A DNA stretch of 64,000 nucleotides from an uncultured Anaerolineae bacterium (GTDB taxonomy: Bacteria; Chloroflexota; Anaerolineae; Anaerolineales; Villigracilaceae): positions 1 to 64,000 of the forward strand of contig CAKZJX010000054.1 of assembly GCA_937120535.1 (NCBI GenBank). The letters are read 5' to 3'. The translations under genes and the position numbers were made by a program. Every line of letters begins with the position of its first letter. The stretch's first letter is position 1. Below are positions 1 through 9,051 of this stretch, piece after piece. Under the pieces are notes generated by a model. The model searched no databases, was not told the DNA's origin, and was given only the letters and a program-made list of their open reading frames with translations.

Positions 1-30
1 CCTCAACTTTCGAGTTGATAAGGAGGCTTG

Positions 31-450
31 ATGGCCGTACAAACACACACCCTATTTTTAAGCACCCGCGGTCACGCTGACATTCATGATATTACCGATC
101 GGGTACAGGCTACCCTGGCCAGCAGCGGCTTGCAAAATGGCGTTGCAACGGTGTTCTGTCCCTCGTCCACCAGCGCGCTCACCACCATTGAATACGAGAG
201 CGGTTGCCTAAGCGACTTGCGCCGGCTATTCGACGAGATCCTGCCGGCCCAGCGCGACTACGCCCACAATGCCCGTTGGGGAGATGGCAACGGGCACAGT
301 CATGTACGAGCTGCTCTGCTGGGTCCATCGCTTACCGTGCCCTTTGTCAACGGCCGGCTCACCTTGGGAACTTGGCAGCAGATTATCTACGTGGACTTTG
401 ATATCCGACCGCGTCGTCGAGAGTTGATCGTGCAAATGATAGGGGAATAG
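31..450 (+). CDS. YjbQ/UPF0047 family protein (secondary thiamine-phosphate synthase-like)
   Basis: Small ORF with family-typical GVATVFCPSSTSALTTIEYE, WGDGNGHSHVRAALLGPS and GTWQQIIYVDFD; SD aaggagg at 20-26; ATG at 31. Confidence 0.88.
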   Translation: MAVQTHTLFLSTRGHADIHDITDRVQATLASSGLQNGVATVFCPSSTSALTTIEYESGCLSDLRRLFDEILPAQRDYAHNARWGDGNGHSHVRAALLGPSLTVPFVNGRLTLGTWQQIIYVDFDIRPRRRELIVQMIGE

Positions 451-458
451 AGGCGGAA

Positions 459-917
459 TTACAGCCTCTTGGCGTAGATCACCAGATCGTCGCCCAGGCG
501 ATAAAAATCGCGGATCACCGCCTCGCGCTGATAGCCAATGGCCTCATAAAACGCACGCGTTGCGGCATACGCCTCTGTTCCCGAGGTTTCTACTAAGATC
601 AGACGCCCGCCTCGTTTTCGGACCTCGGACTCGGTCGCCCACATCAAGGCTTCTCCGACCCCCTGACGTTGAACCGAAGGGGCAACGGCGATCCAGTAAA
701 GATCATAAGCGCCCTGAGTCAGTCCACGTTCAGCAAAGCAGGTGAAACCGATCACCTGTCCATCTTGGCGTGCTACCAGGAAATGATAGCTCCCCTCATC
801 CCACAGCTCACGGACAGTATCCTTCTCTTCCTGGTTGAACATATCGATCTGCGCAATAACCGCCAGGATGCCCTGGCGGTCGTCCGCTTGAGCAGGTTCA
901 ATGATGATCATCCCCAT
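459..917 (-). CDS. GNAT family N-acetyltransferase
   Basis: GNAT fold motifs: WIAVAPSVQRQGVGEALMWATE...AYAATRAFYEAIGYQREA. Confidence 0.85.
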   Translation of the reverse strand: MGMIIIEPAQADDRQGILAVIAQIDMFNQEEKDTVRELWDEGSYHFLVARQDGQVIGFTCFAERGLTQGAYDLYWIAVAPSVQRQGVGEALMWATESEVRKRGGRLILVETSGTEAYAATRAFYEAIGYQREAVIRDFYRLGDDLVIYAKRL

Positions 918-1927
918 CCTTCACGCTGCATGGCCAGCAGGAGAATGCGTTCCACCATGTGATCATAATCGTAACCGGCTATCTCGGCGCTGCGCGCAAA
1001 GCCGGCTTCGGGCGAGAGATCGGGGATCTCGTTGATGTCAATCACATATGGAATACCATGACGGTAGCGGATATCCACACGGCCTAGATCGCGCAAACCC
1101 ATGGCCTGGAAGGCTCGAACGGCGGTGTGTTGGATACACTGTTCTTCCTCAAGGCTCAAGCGAGCCGGGCAGATCACGCCGAATGAAGTATACGTGAATG
1201 AATCTTCTACCCATTTTGACTCATAGGTCAGGAAGGAGCGAAGTGGATCGGCCACCGCCGAGAAGTCATGTTCGGAGATGGGCATAACCTCCATGGTGCC
1301 GTTTCCCCACATCGAAACAGCAAACTCTCTCCCAACGATATACTCTTCCACCAGTGCCGGCTGGCAATACTCGCTGAGCACATACTCCACCCGGCGGAAC
1401 AGGTCGTTGGGACTGGTCACCACCGAGGTCTCTTCGATGCCTACACTCCCATCTTCATGCACCGGTTTTACGATGGCCGGGAAGGGCACAGTGATCTCGC
1501 CGCAGGGACGGGTGAAGACCTGATAGGCTGGCGTGGGCACGCCGAGCTGCAATAGGCGCTGTTTAGCACGCGCTTTATCGGTGCATAGGCGGATCGCTTC
1601 GGCGCAAGAACCGGTGTGTTTGAAGCCCAACCGATCGATCACCTGGGGAATGAGCGAAGCGCTGAAATTATCTCCCGCAAAGCCATCGCAAATGTTAAAA
1701 ACAAACGTGTTGCACGGCGAATAGCGACTGAGTTCGCGCGCAAACAACTCTAGATCGTTCGTGACCGGCACCATCACCGTCGAATATCCTAGACGGCAAA
1801 GGGCCTGGTATACTGAGGCAGCCGTCTTTGTGGTGTATTGTAGGGCGATCAGGTCTTGAGATTCCCCGCGGACGATCTCTTCTTCCTGATTATAAACAAG
1901 AGCAATGAGTGGCTCTTCTATGTCCAT
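908..1927 (-). CDS. ATP-grasp protein, D-alanine--D-alanine ligase-like
   Basis: TDKARAKQRLLQLGVPTPAYQVF, FPAIVKPVHEDGSVGI, VDIRYRHGIPYVIDINEIPDLSPEAGFARSAEIAGYDY; overlaps the GNAT gene by 10 bp. Confidence 0.85.
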   Translation of the reverse strand: MDIEEPLIALVYNQEEEIVRGESQDLIALQYTTKTAASVYQALCRLGYSTVMVPVTNDLELFARELSRYSPCNTFVFNICDGFAGDNFSASLIPQVIDRLGFKHTGSCAEAIRLCTDKARAKQRLLQLGVPTPAYQVFTRPCGEITVPFPAIVKPVHEDGSVGIEETSVVTSPNDLFRRVEYVLSEYCQPALVEEYIVGREFAVSMWGNGTMEVMPISEHDFSAVADPLRSFLTYESKWVEDSFTYTSFGVICPARLSLEEEQCIQHTAVRAFQAMGLRDLGRVDIRYRHGIPYVIDINEIPDLSPEAGFARSAEIAGYDYDHMVERILLLAMQREGWG

Positions 1928-2250
1928 TGCGCAAATGATAGCTGCTTCTTGGCTTCACACCCTGCCGTATAGCAGTTGCTTCGGTTGTGATCACAAAATC
2001 CGATTAGCGATGAAGTTGCCACCGCTGTCAAGGATCTTCTTATGCCAAACCACGAGAATGGCCTCGACGTTGATGCATTTGTCGGCGATGTGTAGCTGTG
2101 CAGAGATGACTTTCTGGTTTGATTTATACTACATTCCAAAGCAGATGCAAGGATTTTTGATCTTAAGATTCCCCAGAAGTTAAAATTTTAAGATTGATAA
2201 ATGTTAAAGAATAATCTAGTCCAAGACAAAAAAGCATACGCAAGGAAGGG

Positions 2251-2271
2251 AAATCTTAAATTTTAAGATTT
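2251..2271. repeat. Inverted repeat AAATCTTAAA-T-TTTAAGATTT
   Basis: Perfect 10-bp arms around a 1-nt centre; overlaps the stop codon of the 2263-3315 gene; related TTAAGATT copies at 2161-2170 and 2186-2195. Confidence 0.7.
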
Positions 2272-3315
2272 AACCCTTTCCAATACCTGACCCGAGGGAG
2301 TGTCGATCACCTTCCAACCCCGTGCCCGAATCTCAGCACGCAGGCGATCGGACTCAATCCAATCCTTGACGGCGCGAGCACGGGCGCGCATCTCCAGCAG
2401 AGCCTTCACTTCGTCATCTGGCCCGGGCGCTGGTTCTTCCACAGCGGTCTGCGAGCGAGCCATTTGGACAAGCTCCCACGCATGCGCAGAAAGACCCTCT
2501 TCAAGCGCTGGAAAGTGTATTGCCCCTAACTCGCTCAAAGGGAAAGCACTGCCCGAAGCATACGTTCGAGTCTCGAGACGACGCACTATGGAGACCGAGC
2601 CGGCCCCGCTGACCGTGCAAGTTCCCTGTTCCAGGTCAAGGGTTAGGCCAGTATGCTCATCCAAGCCGATCACAGTGTGATCAAGTGGGAGCAGAACACG
2701 CCACTGTTCGAAGCGTTCCACCCCGACAAAACAGCGGCTAGTGTCCAATTCAGCGCCACCCTCAGTGTTGTTCCAGTGGGGGACAAAGGAGAGCGACAGG
2801 CCAAAATCGGCAAAGAGGTCTAGGCCAGGCACCGCGTGCACATCCTCACCCACTTTGTAGATTTCGTAGACCGGCAACACCCAAGCCCCAACGGAAATGG
2901 TAGCGGCCGAAGCAAAGACCAAACAGGCGCCTAGGCGATGGCAGACACGGATCAGATCCCAGGCCAGAGAACCACGGAGTTGGCGAACAGCATAGGTTGG
3001 GCTGCCCGGCCCCATGAAGATCAGGTGAGCATGCAAAAGCGGTCGCACCAGCTCAGGATCGTCGGGACTAAAGGGTGTGCCGCGCTTGCGAGCTGGGATC
3101 ACCTCCACCGTTGGCGAGTAGTTCTGCAAACGCTTGCGCAAAAAGTCGGCCACACGGCCGGCCACTGCAGCTGAATTCAATTCAAAACCGGCCGGCGTTT
3201 CGAGCACGGCGATACGCGGTCGCTCGGGCAAGGTTTGAACCAACGATTCAAAGATACGACCACCAACCAGCGAAGTCTCTCCGGAACCCAGGAAGGCAAT
3301 TCGACCAAACGGCAT
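2263..3315 (-). CDS. Type 1 glutamine amidotransferase-like / peptidase S51-like protein with CysRS-like C-terminal tail
   Basis: FLGSGETSLVGGRIFESL, IFMGPGSPTYAVRQLRGS, ACLVFASAATISVGAWVLPVYEIYKVGED; tail ALLEMRARARAVKDWIESDRLRAEIRARGWKVIDTPSGQVL. Confidence 0.75.
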   Translation of the reverse strand: MPFGRIAFLGSGETSLVGGRIFESLVQTLPERPRIAVLETPAGFELNSAAVAGRVADFLRKRLQNYSPTVEVIPARKRGTPFSPDDPELVRPLLHAHLIFMGPGSPTYAVRQLRGSLAWDLIRVCHRLGACLVFASAATISVGAWVLPVYEIYKVGEDVHAVPGLDLFADFGLSLSFVPHWNNTEGGAELDTSRCFVGVERFEQWRVLLPLDHTVIGLDEHTGLTLDLEQGTCTVSGAGSVSIVRRLETRTYASGSAFPLSELGAIHFPALEEGLSAHAWELVQMARSQTAVEEPAPGPDDEVKALLEMRARARAVKDWIESDRLRAEIRARGWKVIDTPSGQVLERVKS

Positions 3316-3316
3316 A

Positions 3317-3793
3317 CTACGTAGCGGAGGAATGGAGCTGATCGAGCACGCGCAACAGAGTATCGTTATTGGGAATGTCGGTCATAGAAGCACCATAATG
3401 GGCATAGCGAATGTATCCCTCGGCATCTACGATACACATGAGCGGCATGCGGCCCAGCTTGAAGAAGTTCACTTCCTGACGATAGAGTACGGCCACACGA
3501 TGTTCGGGATCGGGAATGCCGATAAAGGGGAGGTGTTCCTTCTCCCAGTATTGCTCAAAGGCTGGAAGGGTGTTGGGACCGATCGCCAGAATTTCTGCAC
3601 CGCGAGCGCGAAATTTCTCATAATCATCTCTCAAGCGCGCCAACGACGCGCGGCAATACGGTCACATAAACCCACGCAGGAAGGCCAAGACCACCGGCCG
3701 GCCGCGAAAATCGGACAGGCGAATTCGATTGCCGCGCACGTCAGTGGCTTCAAAGTCAGGTGCGCGTTCGCCGAAGAGAAGCAGATCTTTCAT
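3317..3793 (-). CDS. Peroxiredoxin/AhpC-TSA-like selenoprotein (in-frame UGA = putative Sec44)
   Basis: Reading through TGA (complement of 3662-3664) gives MKDLLLFGERAPDFEATDVRGNRIRLSDFRGRPVVLAFLRGFMUPYCRASLARLRDDYEKFRARGAEILAIGPNT...; U aligns with the first Cys of CPYC; hairpin follows UGA; 1-bp spacing to the downstream gene, 3-bp spacing to the upstream gene. Confidence 0.8.
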
Positions 3794-3796
3794 GAG

Positions 3797-4513
3797 TTAT
3801 GTCTCCTGTTCTTCATTTTGGCTCAAGAAGCGATTGACTTGAGTCCAGACGGCGTCAAACATAGTCTGGGTAAGACGGCCAGTTCGGGTGTTTTGCTGGC
3901 TAGGGTGATAAGAGCAGATCAAGGTTGCCGAGGGAAGGTCCGGTCGTTGGGAGCGGAGGAAGTAAGTTGCGCCATGGGCAAAGGTCAGCGCTGATCGTTG
4001 AAACACCGGCGCAGCGGCGGAATATATGCGCAGCAGGCTATCAAAAGCTATCCGACCCAAGACAACGATGATCTCGGGGCGGATGAGTTGAATTTCACGT
4101 TCCAGAAATGGGCGACAACGGGCGAGTTCATCTGGGGCCGGCCGATTGTCGGGAGGGACACAACGCACAGCGGCGGTGATATAAAGGTTGCGCAATTGCA
4201 GCCCATCGCCAGGTCCAGACGAATGGGGTTGATTGGCAAAGCCGGCGCGATAAAGAGCAGGGTAGAGAAAGTCGCCAGAGGCATCGCCGGTGAACATGCG
4301 ACCGGTGCGATTGGCTCCATGTGCCCCGGGAGCCAAACCGATCACCATCACCTGGGCCCGGGGATCGCCAAAACCAGGGACCGGTTTTCCCCAATATTCT
4401 TGATGACGATATAGCCGGCGCTTGTGATGAGCCACCGCCTCCCGCCATTCCACCAGGCGAGGGCAGAGACGACAGCCGAGAAGGAAAGTATTCAATTCAT
4501 CGAGCGAATCCAT
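3797..4513 (-). CDS. Uracil-DNA glycosylase, family 5-like (UDGb)
   Basis: GLAPGAHGANRTGRMFTGDASGDFL, AAVRCVPPDNRP, N-terminal CRLCPRLVEWRE Fe-S cysteines, CSYHPSQQNTRTGRLT. Confidence 0.9.
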   Translation of the reverse strand: MDSLDELNTFLLGCRLCPRLVEWREAVAHHKRRLYRHQEYWGKPVPGFGDPRAQVMVIGLAPGAHGANRTGRMFTGDASGDFLYPALYRAGFANQPHSSGPGDGLQLRNLYITAAVRCVPPDNRPAPDELARCRPFLEREIQLIRPEIIVVLGRIAFDSLLRIYSAAAPVFQRSALTFAHGATYFLRSQRPDLPSATLICSYHPSQQNTRTGRLTQTMFDAVWTQVNRFLSQNEEQET

Positions 4514-5700
4514 AGCTTTGCACGCTCCACAAGGCCAGGAAGAGCATTTTCCGGTGCAATGCCTCCCCCTTGGGCCAAGCGAGAGTCGCCTCCGCCGCGA
4601 CCGCCGAATAACGCAAGAAGATGGTTCAATAGATCTCGCGCATCAATACCGCCATCTGGAGCGCAAGCGACCACAAGCGAGAGCTTTTGTCCTTGCTGGG
4701 CAATCAGCACAGCCACAACGTTTGAGTGGCGGACGAGATGGCCGGCCAGGATGCGAAGTTCAGCCGGAGAACGGCCAGAAAGAAGGTGGACTACCGATCG
4801 CCATTGGCCTATCGTTTCGGCCTGTTCCAAATAGCGACGGGCCTCAACTTCTAGGATTTGAGCGGTGCAGGTCTCTAGGTCAAGGCGCAGGCGGGTATTT
4901 TGGTCCAGCAGTTTCTGCACCAGAGAGGACAAATCTTCTATCCGGGTGCTGAGGCGATCGGCTGCCTGCTGAGCCGATCGGTGAATGAGTCGGAAGGCGC
5001 GTAGCGCTTGCCGGCCGGCCACAAAGTGCAAGCGCAGTTTGCGATTGATGCGCTCCGTTCGCACGATGCACAGCAGGCCGATCATGCCGGTGCTCAGGCA
5101 ATGGGTTCCGCCACAGGGGGTGTAGTCGTAGCCCTCGATCTCAACAATGCGCACCGTTCCGCTGACTTGGGGCGGTTTGCGCAATGGCAAGGCAGCCAGG
5201 CCGGCCGGATCGAGAAAGTAGGACTTCACCGGCCGATCCTCGAAGAGGATTTCCTTCACCACATCTTCTGCGCGCTGTAGGTCTACTTCTGGCAGGTCGG
5301 CAACTTCTAGGTCCACAGTGGAAGGAGTGAGGGTGTTGATGTTGGCTGAAATGGATTCGATGTTCAACTCGCGCAGTAAGACAGCGCTCAGCAGGTGTTG
5401 GCCGGTGTGATGTTGCATGGCGCTGAGCCGGCGCTGGCGGTCGATCTGGGCTTCGTAGTGGCCCGGGGCAAGCGGACGATCCAGGACGTGGATAATGCGC
5501 TGGTCATCTCCCCAGTACACATCGAGCACACGGGCTTCTCCGATCTGCCCTAGGTCGTGTTCCTGACCGCCGCCGGTGGGGTAGAAGTAGGTGTAGGGCA
5601 GGATGACGGCGGTGTTTTGATCCACCAGGGGGAAGGTCTCGAGGACTTCAGCGGTGAAGCGAAGGTATAGGGGATCGGTCAAGTAGCGGGGTTCAGTCAT
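4492..5700 (-). CDS. AlaX-like alanyl-tRNA editing protein (second additional domain plus DHHA1 domain)
   Basis: TYFYPTGGGQEHDLG, HHTGQHLLSAVL, DYTPCGGTHCLSTGMIG, C-terminal DHHA1-like GGRGGGDSRLAQGGG. Confidence 0.88.
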   Translation of the reverse strand: MTEPRYLTDPLYLRFTAEVLETFPLVDQNTAVILPYTYFYPTGGGQEHDLGQIGEARVLDVYWGDDQRIIHVLDRPLAPGHYEAQIDRQRRLSAMQHHTGQHLLSAVLLRELNIESISANINTLTPSTVDLEVADLPEVDLQRAEDVVKEILFEDRPVKSYFLDPAGLAALPLRKPPQVSGTVRIVEIEGYDYTPCGGTHCLSTGMIGLLCIVRTERINRKLRLHFVAGRQALRAFRLIHRSAQQAADRLSTRIEDLSSLVQKLLDQNTRLRLDLETCTAQILEVEARRYLEQAETIGQWRSVVHLLSGRSPAELRILAGHLVRHSNVVAVLIAQQGQKLSLVVACAPDGGIDARDLLNHLLALFGGRGGGDSRLAQGGGIAPENALPGLVERAKLWIRSMN

Positions 5701-6794
5701 AGGATCAACATAGCGTCGCCAAATGAGTAGAAACGATAGCCCTCCCGTATAGCGAGGCGGTAGGTCTCCAGGATGCGCTGCCGGCCGGCAAAGGCGCTCA
5801 CCAGCATGATTAGGGTGGAACGGGGCAAGTGAAAGTTGGTGATCAGGGCGTCTACTACGCGGAAGCGGTAGCCGGGGAGGATGTAGAGAGAGGTGTCGCC
5901 CCGGAAGGGTGGTAGAAGGCCCTCAGCTTGGGGAGAGGAGGGTGCGGCTGAAAAGCAGGGCAGGTCTTGGGGCGAAGGAGCAGCGAAAGGCGGCAGAGGC
6001 GGTAGGTTGGAGGCAACAGCAGCGCTCTCTAGGGTGCGAACCGAGGTGGTGCCGACGGCGATGACGCGCCGGCCGGCGCAACGCGTCTCGTTCACAGCAA
6101 GAGCCGTCTCTTCGGGCAGCTCGCACCACTCGGAATGCATCTTGTGTTGACGGGGATCGGGCTCGGTGACCGGGACGAAGGTGTCGAGGCCGATGTGTAG
6201 GGTGACGTATGCCAGGCGTATGCCCTGAGATTGAAGTTCATCCAACAAGCGCGGCGTGAAGTGCAGGCCGGCAGTAGGAGCGGCCGCCGAGCCAGGCACG
6301 CGAGCATAGACGGTTTGATAACGCTCTGGGTCGGTCAGTTGCTGGTGAATGTATGGGGGCAGGGGAACATGACCGAGGCGCGGCAAGTAAGGCTCGATGG
6401 GTTCGGCAAAGTGAACCAGGCGCTCGGCTCCGTCGAGCAAGGCCACAATCTCTGCCTGCGGGCCATTCTCCACTGTCAGTTTGCTGCCGGCTCTCAAGCC
6501 TTTGCCGCCAACCAAGGCCTCCCAGGTGAGGTCGTCACGGCGGCGCAGCAGGAGCAGTTCGACGCGACCACCGGTTGGTTTGCGAGCATAGAGCCGCACT
6601 GGAATGACGCGCGTTTGGTTGAGGACCAGCAGGTCTCCCGGATGCAGGTAGCGGCCAATCTCACGAAAGACGGAATGTTCGGCTTCCCCTGTTTGACGGT
6701 GTAAGACCAGCAGGCGCGAGGCGTCACGCGGCTCGACAGGTGTCTGGGCAATTTGCGATTCGGGGAGGTCGTAGTCGAAATCAGCAAGGTTCAT
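5697..6794 (-). CDS. queA: tRNA preQ1(34) S-adenosylmethionine ribosyltransferase-isomerase
   Basis: [96 protein letters not shown] track start (7097) is too long. Confidence 0.95.
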   Translation of the reverse strand: MNLADFDYDLPESQIAQTPVEPRDASRLLVLHRQTGEAEHSVFREIGRYLHPGDLLVLNQTRVIPVRLYARKPTGGRVELLLLRRRDDLTWEALVGGKGLRAGSKLTVENGPQAEIVALLDGAERLVHFAEPIEPYLPRLGHVPLPPYIHQQLTDPERYQTVYARVPGSAAAPTAGLHFTPRLLDELQSQGIRLAYVTLHIGLDTFVPVTEPDPRQHKMHSEWCELPEETALAVNETRCAGRRVIAVGTTSVRTLESAAVASNLPPLPPFAAPSPQDLPCFSAAPSSPQAEGLLPPFRGDTSLYILPGYRFRVVDALITNFHLPRSTLIMLVSAFAGRQRILETYRLAIREGYRFYSFGDAMLIL

Positions 6795-7350
6795 CGTTTC
6801 CACAAAGCCAGGATCTCCTGAGGGGTGAGTTGTCGCCATTCGCCGGGCTGCAGGGTTCCTATGGCGAGGGGACCGATAGCTACACGGACCAGGCGTAGAG
6901 TGGGCAGGCCGACGACAGCGGTCATTTTGCGCACTTGGTGTTTTTTGCTCTCCCGCAGGCGGATCTCTAACCAGGCGGTCGGGCCATGGGGGGTGATCGG
7001 TTGGGACGAGGCGGCAGGTCAGGGTCTGGGATGAGGCGGACCTGCGCTGGGCGGGTGAGGAAGTCCTTAAGGCGAATGCCGCGTTGGAGACGGTCAAGCG
7101 CCTCGGGAGTCGGTATTCCTTCTACTTGAACGTAGTAGGTTTTTTCGATATGGTGGCGCGGATGGGTCAGATGATGGATCAGCTTGCCATCGTCCGTAAG
7201 TAAGAGCAGGCCCTCCGAGCGCAGGTCGAGCCGGCCGGCCGCGTAGACGTTGGGGATGGGGATGTAGTCTTTGAGGGTAGGGTGGCCGGCGCCTTCGTCG
7301 GTGAAGGTGGAGAGCACCCCGTAGGGTTTGTAGAAGAGGAGGGTGGGCAT
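6791..7350 (-). CDS. 23S rRNA pseudouridine synthase, RluE/RsuA-like, frameshifted in this sequence
   Basis: Frame 1: [40 protein letters not shown]; after the 6-G run (plus strand 6988-6993) the protein continues in another frame: [65 protein letters not shown]; that stop (TGA) overlaps queA ATG. Confidence 0.82.
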
Positions 7351-7351
7351 C

Positions 7352-7576
7352 TCACCGTCGCCATCGAACTAGGAGGTTGAGCAGAAGGGTGAGCAGCAGC
7401 GAGAGAAGGATGGAAGTGGCAAGCGGGAAGTAGAAAGTGAAGTTTTCGCGCTCGATGCGAATGTCGCCCGGCAGGCGGCCGAGAGGCAAGCCGAATTTGC
7501 TCACTAGGTAGATCAGGCCGCCAATCACAATCAGGAGGATGCCGATAAGGATGAGGGAACGAGCAAAGGTCTCCAT
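7352..7576 (-). CDS. DUF2905-like small membrane protein
   Basis: 74 aa; GLIYLVSKFGLPLGRLPGDIRIERENFTFYFPLATSILLSLLLTL. Confidence 0.8.
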   Translation of the reverse strand: METFARSLILIGILLIVIGGLIYLVSKFGLPLGRLPGDIRIERENFTFYFPLATSILLSLLLTLLLNLLVRWRR

Positions 7577-7607
7577 AGGGCATTGCGATCGGGATTTGAG
7601 GTTAGGA

Positions 7608-8642
7608 TTATAGCAGGCGGGGTTGGCGATCTTCGGGCCAGGTTAGGCCAAGGTGATCGTAGGCGGCGCGGGTTGCCACGCGTCCTTGTGGGGTGCGGTC
7701 GAGGAAACCCAGTTGGAGCAGGTATGGCTCTACTACGTCCATGATGGTATCTTGTTCTTCGCTGATGGAGGCGGCAATGGTGTTCAGGCCGACCGGACCG
7801 CCGTTGTATTTTTCGATGATGGTTCGGAGGACGCGGCGATCGACCTCGTCTAGGCCAAGCGGGTCCACTTGAAGCAGGTCGAGGGCTTCGCAGGCTGCTT
7901 GGCGGGTGATGCGACCGTCGGCGCGCACCTGAGAGTAATCGCGCACGCGGCGCAGGAGGCGAAGGGCCACGCGCGGGGTGCCGCGAGCTCGACGGGCGAT
8001 CTCTTCAACGCCTTCATCGGTGATCTCTACGTTTAGCATGCCGGCTGCGCGGCGGACGATGGCTTTCATGGAAACGAGGTCGTAGTAATCCAGGCGGTAG
8101 ACGGCGCCAAAGCGGGCCCGCAGGGGGGCGGTGACCAATGCTAGACGGGTCGTAGCGCCGATGACGGTGAAGCGCGGTAGTTTGAGACGGATGGAGCGAG
8201 CCGACGGACCTTTGCCGATCACGATGTCGAGGGCAAAGTCTTCCATGGCAGGGTAGAGCACTTCTTCAACAGCACGACCGAGGCGATGCACTTCGTCAAT
8301 GAAGAGCACATCGCCGGCCCGCAGGTTGGTGAGGATGGCAGCCAGATCGCCGGCGCGCTCGATGGCCGGCCCAGAGGTGACTTTGATGTTGACACCCATC
8401 TCGTTAGCTACCACGTGGGCTAGGGTGGTCTTGCCCAGACCAGGTGGACCGTAGAACAGGACGTGCTCCAGGGCTTCGCCACGCCGCCGGGCAGCTTCGA
8501 TCAGGATGGAGAGATTTTGTTTGACTTGATCTTGCCCGATCACGTCGGCCAGGCGCTGAGGGCGTAAGGCCGGGTCAGCGCGGTCCTCGGGGCCGGCGGC
8601 TGGATCAAGGGTTCGGCGCGCAGAGGAACTGCGTTGGGTCAT
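7608..8642 (-). CDS. ruvB: Holliday junction branch migration DNA helicase RuvB
   Basis: [91 protein letters not shown]; likely start MTQRSSS at 8642. Confidence 0.96.
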   Translation of the reverse strand: MTQRSSSARRTLDPAAGPEDRADPALRPQRLADVIGQDQVKQNLSILIEAARRRGEALEHVLFYGPPGLGKTTLAHVVANEMGVNIKVTSGPAIERAGDLAAILTNLRAGDVLFIDEVHRLGRAVEEVLYPAMEDFALDIVIGKGPSARSIRLKLPRFTVIGATTRLALVTAPLRARFGAVYRLDYYDLVSMKAIVRRAAGMLNVEITDEGVEEIARRARGTPRVALRLLRRVRDYSQVRADGRITRQAACEALDLLQVDPLGLDEVDRRVLRTIIEKYNGGPVGLNTIAASISEEQDTIMDVVEPYLLQLGFLDRTPQGRVATRAAYDHLGLTWPEDRQPRLL

Positions 8643-8868
8643 GGCAGGGATTATACCGTAGTGTCTGAGGGGATAGTAGAGAGGATGGCCACAGATTACA
8701 CAATCATACGGTTTCTGCTTCGCTATTGTTTGCACGCATAGGAGCAGGGCCGGCCATTTTCCTGGCGCGATCCAATGGCGATCGAGGGTTTCGGCAAAAT
8801 ATCTGGCGCGAAAACGATCGCTTTCTCATAGCAAGAAAAGGCGAAGATGGTATAATGCTAAGTAGTTT

Positions 8869-8941
8869 GCTCCCGTAGCTCAATGGATAGAGCGCCTGAC
8901 TTCGAATCAGTAGGTTGTGGGTTCGAATCCCGCCGGGGGCG
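8869..8941 (+). tRNA. tRNA-Arg (TCG)
   Basis: Acceptor GCTCCCG/CGGGGGC, anticodon loop CTTCGAA, T-arm GGTTCGAATCC; TATAAT at 8851-8856 upstream. Confidence 0.93.
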
Positions 8942-8953
8942 CTGCGATTTACC

Positions 8954-8993
8954 ATGGCATTCCTCAATACAAACACCCGACGAGGAATGCCAT
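8954..8993 (+). terminator. 12-bp hairpin after tRNA-Arg, terminator-like
   Basis: ATGGCATTCCTC ... GAGGAATGCCAT followed by tctcgttct (weak U tract). Confidence 0.5.
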
Positions 8994-9026
8994 TTCTCGT
9001 TCTCGGGCATTGAGCATCCAAAAACG

Positions 9027-9051
9027 ATCCCGTGGCCAGAAGCCACGGGAT
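9027..9051. repeat. 10-bp stem hairpin ATCCCGTGGC-cagaa-GCCACGGGAT
   Basis: Perfect inverted repeat in the intergenic region. Confidence 0.6.

Noticed and set aside
3332-3994. 220-aa plus-strand ORF over the peroxiredoxin and UDG genes
   Set aside because: Antisense to two conserved coding regions; no family motifs.
6795-7097. N-terminal extension of the queA ORF ([20 protein letters not shown]...)
   Set aside because: It is a wrong-frame translation over the 3' part of the RluE-like gene; queA starts at [10 protein letters not shown] (6794).
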